NCBI RefSeq assembly: GCF_012317045.1
Contig: NZ_CP051154.1
Span: 744,001-808,000 of the forward strand
DNA: 64,000 nt
Origin: Leifsonia sp. PS1209
GTDB lineage: Bacteria > Actinomycetota > Actinomycetes > Actinomycetales > Microbacteriaceae
Reading direction: 5' to 3'
In this document: piece by piece, positions 60,501-64,000 of the stretch
How the letters are laid out: every line of letters starts with the position of its first letter
Position numbering within the stretch: position 1 is the stretch's first letter
Program-made: the position numbers and the translations under genes
Notes under the pieces: model-generated
What the model was told of the DNA's origin: nothing
The model's database searches: none
The model's input: the letters and a program-made list of their open reading frames with translations, nothing else

Positions 60501-63500
60501 ACACGACCGCGTCGACCGACGCGTCCACGGATGCGACCACCCAGACTGCGGCGCAGGCGTCGGCTCAGGCTGCGTCGAACGCGGATAACACGACGGACGC
60601 GAACGCTGCCGCGTCTGCTGCGACCAACGGTGACGCTTCTGCGGCTGCTGAGACCGCGGCCAACGCGACGGCGTCGACTGATGCGTCTGCCACGTCGGCC
60701 GGTAACGCGAACGCTGCTGCTTCGGCCGCCGCAGACAGCCAGGCCAACGCTGCCGCGGTTGCCGCGGGCAACGCGGATGCGACCACCACGGCGTCTGCTG
60801 CTGCGGACGTTTCGGCGGCTGCTGCCGCGCAGGCTGCGGCGAACACGACGGCCTCGACGGATGCGTCCACGGATGCGACCACGGAGACTGCGGCGCAGGC
60901 GTCGGCTCAGGCTGCGTCGAACGCGGATAACACGACGGACGCGAACGCTGCCGCGTCTGCTGCGACCAACGGTGACGCTTCTGCGGCTGCTGAGACTGCG
61001 GCGAACGCGACCGCGTCGACCGACGCGTCCGTCCTGGGTGCTGCCAACGCGAACGCGTCGGCGTCTGCTGCCGCGGACAGCCAGGCGAACGCTGCTGCGG
61101 TTGCTGCAGGTAACGCGGACGCGACCACGCAGGCGTCTGCCGCTGCGGACGTTTCGGCGGCTGCCGCGGCGCAGGCTGCGGCGAACACGACCGCGTCGAC
61201 CGACGCGTCCACGGATGCGACCACCCAGACTGCGGCTCAGGCGTCGGCTCAGGCTGCGTCGAACGCGGATAACACGACGGACGCGAACGCTGCCGCGTCT
61301 GCTGCGACCAACGGTGACGCTTCTGCGGCTGCTGAGACCGCGGCCAACGCGACGGCGTCGACTGATGCGTCTGCCACGTCGGCCGGTAACGCGAACGCTG
61401 CTGCTTCGGCCGCCGCAGACAGCCAGGCCAACGCTGCCGCGGTTGCCGCGGGCAACGCGGATGCGACCACCACGGCGTCTGCTGCTGCGGACGTTTCGGC
61501 GGCTGCTGCCGCGCAGGCTGCGGCGAACACGACGGCCTCGACGGATGCGTCCACGGATGCGACCACGGAGACTGCGGCGCAGGCGTCGGCTCAGGCTGCG
61601 TCGAACGCGGATAACACGACGGACGCGAACGCTGCCGCGTCTGCTGCGACCAACGGTGACGCTTCTGCGGCTGCTGAGACCGCGGCGAACGCGACCGCGT
61701 CGACCGACGCGTCCGTCCTGGGTGCTGCCAACGCGAACGCGTCGGCGTCTGCTGCCGCGGACAGCCAGGGGAACGCTGCCGCGGTTGCTGCAGGTAACGC
61801 GGACGCGACCACGCAGGCGTCTGCTGCTGCGGACGTTTCGGCTGCTGCCGCGGCGCAGGCTGCGGCGAACACGACGGCGTCGACGGATGCGTCCACGGAT
61901 GCAACCACCGAGACCGCCGCTCAGGCGTCGGCTCAGGCTGCGTCGAACGCGGATAACACGACGGACGCGAACGCTGCCGCGTCTGCTGCGACCAATGGTG
62001 ACGCGTCTGCTGCTGCGCAGGCTGCGGCGAACGCGACCGCGTCGACCGACGCATCCGTCCTGGGTGCTGCCAACGCGAACGCGAACGCGAACGCGTCAGC
62101 GTCTGCGGCTGCGGACAGCCAGGCGAACGCTGCTGCGGTTGCTGCAGGTAACGCGGATGCGACCACGCAGGCGTCTGCCGCTACCGACGTTTCGGCTGCT
62201 GCCGCGGCGCAGGCTGCGGCGAACACGACGGCGTCGACGGATGCGTCCACGGATGCAACCACGGAGACGTCGGCTCAGGCCGCCGCCACCGCGGCCGCGA
62301 ACGGAGACAACACGACCGGCGCGAACGCCGCGACCTCGGCCGCCGCGAACGGTGACGCGTCAGCTGCTGCCGAGACTGTGGCCAACGCGACCGCATCGAC
62401 CGACGCGTCCACTACGGGTACGGCGAACGCGAACGCGTCGGCGTCCGCTGCCGCCGACAGCCAGGCGAACGCAGCTGCTGTCGCTGCCGGCAACGCAGAC
62501 GCGACCACGCAGGCGTCTGCCGCTGCCGACATCACGGCCGCCGCTGCTGCTCAGTCCGCAGCAAACGCGACGGCATCCACGGATGCGTCGACGGACGCGA
62601 CAACGAACGCCAACGCAGCTTCGGCCGCCTCGGCTCAGGTTGCGGCGAATGCGAACAACTCGTCGACGTCGAACGCGGCGGCCACGGCCGCCGCGAACGC
62701 TAGCACGTCAGCTGCTGCTCAGACGGCTGCGAACACGACGGCGTCCTCGAACGCGTCGACCACGTCGGAGGGTAACGCGAATGCTGCAGCCTCGGCTGCT
62801 GCCGATGTGAGCGCGAACGCTGCTTCGGTGGCCGCCGCGAACGCGGACGCATCCACCCAGGCATCGGCAGCCGCGGACATCTCCGCTGCTGCTGCCGCCC
62901 AGGCAGCCGCGAACACCACCGCGTCCACGGATGCGTCGGCGGACACCAGCACGGCAGCGAACGCCGCCTCACAGGGTTCTGCCTTTGGAGCGGCCAACGG
63001 CGACAACACAGCTGCGGCGAACGCCGGAGCGTCTGCCGCCGCTGAAAGCGACAACAGTGCCGCCGCCGAGGCCGCGGCCACCGCGACAGCGTCCACCGAC
63101 GCATCCGTGGCAGCCTCGGCAAAGGACAACGCGAACGCCAACGCGTCGACGGTGGGTGAAACGAACGCCAACGCGTCGACGGTGGGTGGAACGAACGCCA
63201 ACGCGTCGACGGTGGGTGGAACGAACGCCAACGCGTCGACGGTGGGTGAAACGAACGCCAACGCGTCGACGGTGGGTGGAACGAACGCCAACGCGTCGAC
63301 GGTGGGTGGAACGAACGCCAACGCGTCGACGGTGGGTGGAACGAACGCCAACGCGAACACCGATGTGTCGACGGACGGTGGAACTGCCGTTGGCGCTAAC
63401 GCTTCGCAGTCCGGCACGAGCAGCAGCGCTGCGAACGCAAAGGGTGACGGCTCGCTCGCCAGCACCGGTTCCGACACCAACGGCTGGCTCGTCGGTGGGG

Positions 63501-63592
63501 GTATCGCCGGCCTCGTGCTCGGGCTCGGCGCCTACCTGTTCGGACGCCGTCGCAAGGCGGAGGACGAGAACGGAAGCACCAGCATCAGCTAG
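54572..63592 (+). CDS. Giant LAxTG-anchored alanine-rich repeat surface protein, 3006 residues
   Basis: Start GTG 54572 (MRSRKLRTSIALAVAGGVGA), with GGAGA 10 bases upstream. In order: signal peptide (1 to about 31, cleavage near AAAAP); an N-terminal domain (32-300) with aromatic, propeller-like strands (SSIIRIDPTLMTTTIF; AWTFPNGNLGFMYANI), perhaps ligand-binding; one DUF11/conserved-repeat domain (303-425, LVKSAPATVTAGSTITYMLE); 21 tandem repeats of about 116 residues (427-2850); a 7 x 10-residue repeat (NANASTVGGT); then LASTG (2962-2966), a hydrophobic helix (WLVGGGIAGLVLGLGAYLFG) and RRRK, a class E sortase type signal. So it is exported and covalently wall-linked, a fibre or adhesin-like stalk. 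Its function is unknown to me. Confidence 0.93.
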   Translation: MRSRKLRTSIALAVAGGVGAGGIAALPAAAAPGQPFDPEVGAIYTSLALDQANTQSLLLRVQNLESGLAVEPVGDPQDGYKAVGYHADSGFIFGFTERPFVRNGWWTSIDSDGAVTQYGIPSGVFPDGTDMNGVYIAGGAFGKGAYANTFVFQYFAQGVDQVKYYTGVLTVDSDGTPLEGSHKEIPEISFTGGDLSFSQGYYWALSASSIIRIDPTLMTTTIFPRPADLAPEVMVGSGGAWTFPNGNLGFMYANIATGSGRPALQLKIDNPGSGNPTFTLVGRYMYPGSNAASDATFVGLDDLSTDLQLVKSAPATVTAGSTITYMLEVTNNSATDTSSGSVITDTLPAGLTNVQLPEGCLLDAGDISCNVPVLAPNAVHRVEFTAQAPSASTTVTNNATLIANEDDPDLTNNISAASTEVVAEQGNANASASAAADSQANAAAVAAGNADATTTASAAADITAAAAAQAAANTTASTDASTDATTETAAQASAQAASNADNTTDANAAASAATNGDASAAAQAAANASASTDASTTGAADTNANASASAAADSQANAAAVAAGNADATTQASAAADITAAAAAQAAANTTASTDASTDATTETAAQASAQAASNADNTTDANAAASAATNGDASAAAQAAANASASTDASTTGAADTNANASASAAADSQANAAAVAAGNADATTTASAAADVSAAAAAQAAANTTASTDASTDATTETAAQASAQAASNADNTTDANAAASAATNGDASAAAQAAANASASTDASTTGAADTNANASASAAADSQANAAAVAAGNADATTTASAAADVSAAAAAQAAANTTASTDASTDATTETSAQAAATAAANADNTTGANAATSAAANGDASAAAQAAANASASTDASTTGAADTNANASASAAADSQANAAAVAAGNADATTTASAAADITAAAAAQAAANTTASTDASTDATTETAAQASAQAASNADNTTDANAAASAATNGDASAAAQAAANASASTDASTTGAADTNANASASAAADSQANAAAVAAGNADATTQASAAADITAAAAAQAAANTTASTDASTDATTETAAQASAQAASNADNTTDANAAASAATNGDASAAAQAAANASASTDASTTGAADTNANASASAAADSQANAAAVAAGNADATTTASAAADISAAAAAQAAANTTASTDASTDATTETAAQASAQAASNADNTTDANAAASAATNGDASAAAQAAANASASTDASTTGAADTNANASASAAADSQANAAAVAAGNADATTTASAAADVSAAAAAQAAANTTASTDASTDATTETSAQAAATAAANADNTTGANAATSAAANGDASAAAQAAANASASTDASTTGAADTNANASASAAADSQANAAAVAAGNADATTTASAAADVSAAAAAQAAANTTASTDASTDATTETAAQASAQAASNADNTTDANAAASAATNGDASAAAQAAANASASTDASTTGAADTNANASASAAADSQANAAAVAAGNADATTTASAAADVSAAAAAQAAANTTASTDASTDATTETSAQAAATAAANADNTTGANAATSAAANGDASAAAQAAANASASTDASTTGAADTNANASASAAADSQANAAAVAAGNADATTTASAAADITAAAAAQAAANTTASTDASTDATTETAAQASAQAASNADNTTDANAAASAATNGDASAAAQAAANASASTDASTTGAADTNANASASAAADSQANAAAVAAGNADATTTASAAADITAAAAAQAAANTTASTDASTDATTETSAQAAATAAANGDNTSTSNAATSAAANGDASAAAETAANATASTDASATSAGNANAAASAAADSQANAAAVAAGNADATTTASAAADVSAAAAAQAAANTTASTDASTDATTETAAQASAQAASNADNTTDANAAASAATNGDASAAAETAANATASTDASVLGAANANASASAAADSQANAAAVAAGNADATTQASAAADVSAAAAAQAAANTTASTDASTDATTQTAAQASAQAASNADNTTDANAAASAATNGDASAAAETAANATASTDASATSAGNANAAASAAADSQANAAAVAAGNADATTTASAAADVSAAAAAQAAANTTASTDASTDATTETAAQASAQAASNADNTTDANAAASAATNGDASAAAETAANATASTDASVLGAANANASASAAADSQANAAAVAAGNADATTQASAAADVSAAAAAQAAANTTASTDASTDATTQTAAQASAQAASNADNTTDANAAASAATNGDASAAAETAANATASTDASATSAGNANAAASAAADSQANAAAVAAGNADATTTASAAADVSAAAAAQAAANTTASTDASTDATTETAAQASAQAASNADNTTDANAAASAATNGDASAAAETAANATASTDASVLGAANANASASAAADSQGNAAAVAAGNADATTQASAAADVSAAAAAQAAANTTASTDASTDATTETAAQASAQAASNADNTTDANAAASAATNGDASAAAQAAANATASTDASVLGAANANANANASASAAADSQANAAAVAAGNADATTQASAATDVSAAAAAQAAANTTASTDASTDATTETSAQAAATAAANGDNTTGANAATSAAANGDASAAAETVANATASTDASTTGTANANASASAAADSQANAAAVAAGNADATTQASAAADITAAAAAQSAANATASTDASTDATTNANAASAASAQVAANANNSSTSNAAATAAANASTSAAAQTAANTTASSNASTTSEGNANAAASAAADVSANAASVAAANADASTQASAAADISAAAAAQAAANTTASTDASADTSTAANAASQGSAFGAANGDNTAAANAGASAAAESDNSAAAEAAATATASTDASVAASAKDNANANASTVGETNANASTVGGTNANASTVGGTNANASTVGETNANASTVGGTNANASTVGGTNANASTVGGTNANANTDVSTDGGTAVGANASQSGTSSSAANAKGDGSLASTGSDTNGWLVGGGIAGLVLGLGAYLFGRRRKAEDENGSTSIS
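55850..63121 (+). repeat. 21 tandem repeats of about 348/342 bp in the surface protein gene
   Basis: Unit starts (codon AAC of NANA) read at 55850, 56198, 56546, 56894, 57242, 57590, 57938, 58286, 58634, 58982, 59330, 59678, 60020, 60362, 60704, 61046, 61388, 61730, 62072, 62426 and 62774. Units 1-11 are 348 bp, 12-18 are 342 bp, 19 is 354 bp, 20 is 348 bp, and 21 is diverged. Most copies are nearly identical in DNA, including silent positions. Units 13-18 form a higher-order repeat of 3 x 684 bp, alternating two variants ending SVLGAA and SATSAG. A block beginning TSAQAAATAAAN replaces TAAQASAQAASN in units 4, 8, 10, 12 and 19. Confidence 0.93.
63134..63343 (+). repeat. 7 x 30-bp minisatellite near the 3' end of the surface protein gene
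   Basis: Seven perfect-length units encoding NANASTVG[G/E]T in the order E, G, G, E, G, G, G. The only difference between units is GGA versus GAA at one codon. It encodes a linker between the long repeat array and the sorting signal, and copy number is likely variable between strains. Confidence 0.93.
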
Positions 63593-63639
63593 TCAGCTGA
63601 GGTGAGGTGAGCCGCCCAGCGCGGTGACCCGACAACAGG

Positions 63640-63677
63640 GAGGGCCCGGACATACCAGTCCGGGCCCTCTCCGTTTT
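63640..63677 (+). terminator. Terminator after the surface protein gene
   Basis: Perfect 12-bp stem GAGGGCCCGGAC (63640-63651) with GTCCGGGCCCTC (63658-63669), loop 6, followed by TCCGTTTT. It is a good intrinsic terminator, 47 bases after the stop. Confidence 0.88.
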
Positions 63678-63685
63678 GCGACAAC

Positions 63686-64000
63686 CTATACCGCCGTGAC
63701 AGACACCAGCCACACCTGATCCGGATACGACATCGGTGTCTGCAAGCCCGCCGACTCCAGCACCCGTCCGCTCAGCACAACGCCATCCGCGAGAGCGCCG
63801 TGCGGCAGTCTCGGGGAGAGCGGGGTCACGCCGTCCGAGGCGAGCCGCGCATCCGCTGTCCCGAACCACGGTGGCACCTGCACGCCGTGCGACGGATTCC
63901 CGATGCTCAGCGGTCGCACCCGATAGCGGCGGTCGGGGTCGAGCCCGCGCAGCGTGAACCGTCCGAGCGGCGCCGCGTCCGAACGGCCCAGGTGCGCGAG
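63686..64000 (-). CDS. Alpha-galactosidase (GH36), C-terminal fragment (start outside window)
   Basis: The frame is open on the minus strand from the window edge to TAG at 63688-63686, giving the last 104 residues: LAHLGRSDAAPLGRFTLRGL, then DPDRRYRVRPLSIG, and near the end GVVLSGRVLESAGLQTPMSY. This looks like the all-beta C-terminal domain of GH36 alpha-galactosidases, where a (G)L..P segment closes the protein; the catalytic barrel is not in the window. It would release galactose from melibiose/raffinose-type sugars. The family call is from the C-terminal domain only, so it is moderate. Confidence 0.72.
   Translation of the reverse strand, partial: LAHLGRSDAAPLGRFTLRGLDPDRRYRVRPLSIGNPSHGVQVPPWFGTADARLASDGVTPLSPRLPHGALADGVVLSGRVLESAGLQTPMSYPDQVWLVSVTAV

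Noticed and set aside
55713..62810. A 2365-codon Arg/Thr/Leu-rich open frame in another plus-strand frame across the repeat array, and several minus-strand frames of up to 756 codons rich in Gln, Pro, Ser and Ala.
   Set aside because: They are by-products of a GC-rich array whose unit lengths are multiples of three, so any stop-free unit stays open in every copy. They have no start signals, signal peptides or domain features, while the chosen frame has a signal peptide, DUF11 and a sorting signal.
63134..63343. Seven direct 30-bp repeats considered as a CRISPR array.
   Set aside because: The repeats are directly abutting with no spacers, are in frame within a coding sequence, and no cas gene is present.
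1..64000. Mobile elements, prophage, tRNA/rRNA genes, toxin-antitoxin or defence systems.
   Set aside because: No transposase, integrase, phage, restriction, toxin or tRNA-like sequence was recognised. Gene order and base composition look even except in the repeat array.

Overview
This 64 kb window comes from a high-GC actinobacterium, most likely a Microbacteriaceae member (Leifsonia-like). That is inferred from GC-rich codon usage, the recurrent GGATGCG/GCATCC wording, LAxTG-type wall anchoring, many leaderless promoters of the TAnnnT type, and the gene content. No rRNA, tRNA, insertion sequence, phage or CRISPR locus was seen. It reads as chromosomal sequence rich in carbohydrate use, transport and regulation.

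Layout. 1-3.4 kb: end of a sensor histidine kinase, an alpha/beta hydrolase, the L10 leader with rplJ-rplL, and an unannotated 47-codon gene with its own terminator. 3.4-7.5 kb: a methyltransferase, an amino acid permease, and a MarR regulator with an MFS pump. 7.5-14.3 kb: a sugar ABC importer operon (binding protein, two permeases, small membrane protein, LacI) divergent from an ABC exporter. 14.3-21.7 kb: manganese genes (NRAMP importer with a DtxR-like operator, an MntR/DtxR repressor, and a cation exchanger behind a yybP-ykoY manganese riboswitch) around a cbs-metB transsulfuration pair, a VOC protein and a hydrolase. 21.7-31.8 kb: YbdK-like ligase, VOC/HxlR pair, AraC-type regulator, YjeH-like exporter, LacI, SoxR with a divergent MFS pump, a small membrane protein. 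30.4-34.6 kb: quinate/shikimate catabolism (MHS importer, QsuD-like dehydrogenase, QsuB-like dehydratase). 34.7-46.7 kb: a xylan-oligosaccharide locus (xylB, xylA, GH10 xylanase, LacI, BxlEFG-like importer, GH3 beta-xylosidase, CE7 acetyl esterase). 46.7-52.1 kb: LacI, Gfo/Idh oxidoreductase, ThuA, second Gfo/Idh, ROK regulator. 52.2-54.3 kb: Bcr/CflA-type MFS and a PAP2 phosphatase. 54.6-63.6 kb: one 3006-codon gene for a giant wall-anchored alanine-rich repeat protein. The right edge holds the 3' end of a GH36-type alpha-galactosidase.

How it works together. The xylan genes form a complete intracellular scheme: acetylated xylo-oligosaccharides enter through an importer that has no ATPase gene of its own, are deacetylated and hydrolysed in the cytoplasm to xylose, and xylose passes through XylA and XylB to xylulose 5-phosphate. 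The shikimate genes import shikimate/quinate-type acids and convert them to protocatechuate. The manganese genes suggest opposing control: repressor-gated import and riboswitch-gated export.

The most unusual item is the giant surface protein. It has 21 tandem units of about 116 residues, roughly 47% Ala, with about 11 acidic and no basic residues per unit, a higher-order repeat (3 x 684 bp), and a 7 x 30 bp minisatellite before a LASTG sorting signal. Second is how often a -10 hexamer sits exactly so that transcription would begin at the start codon.
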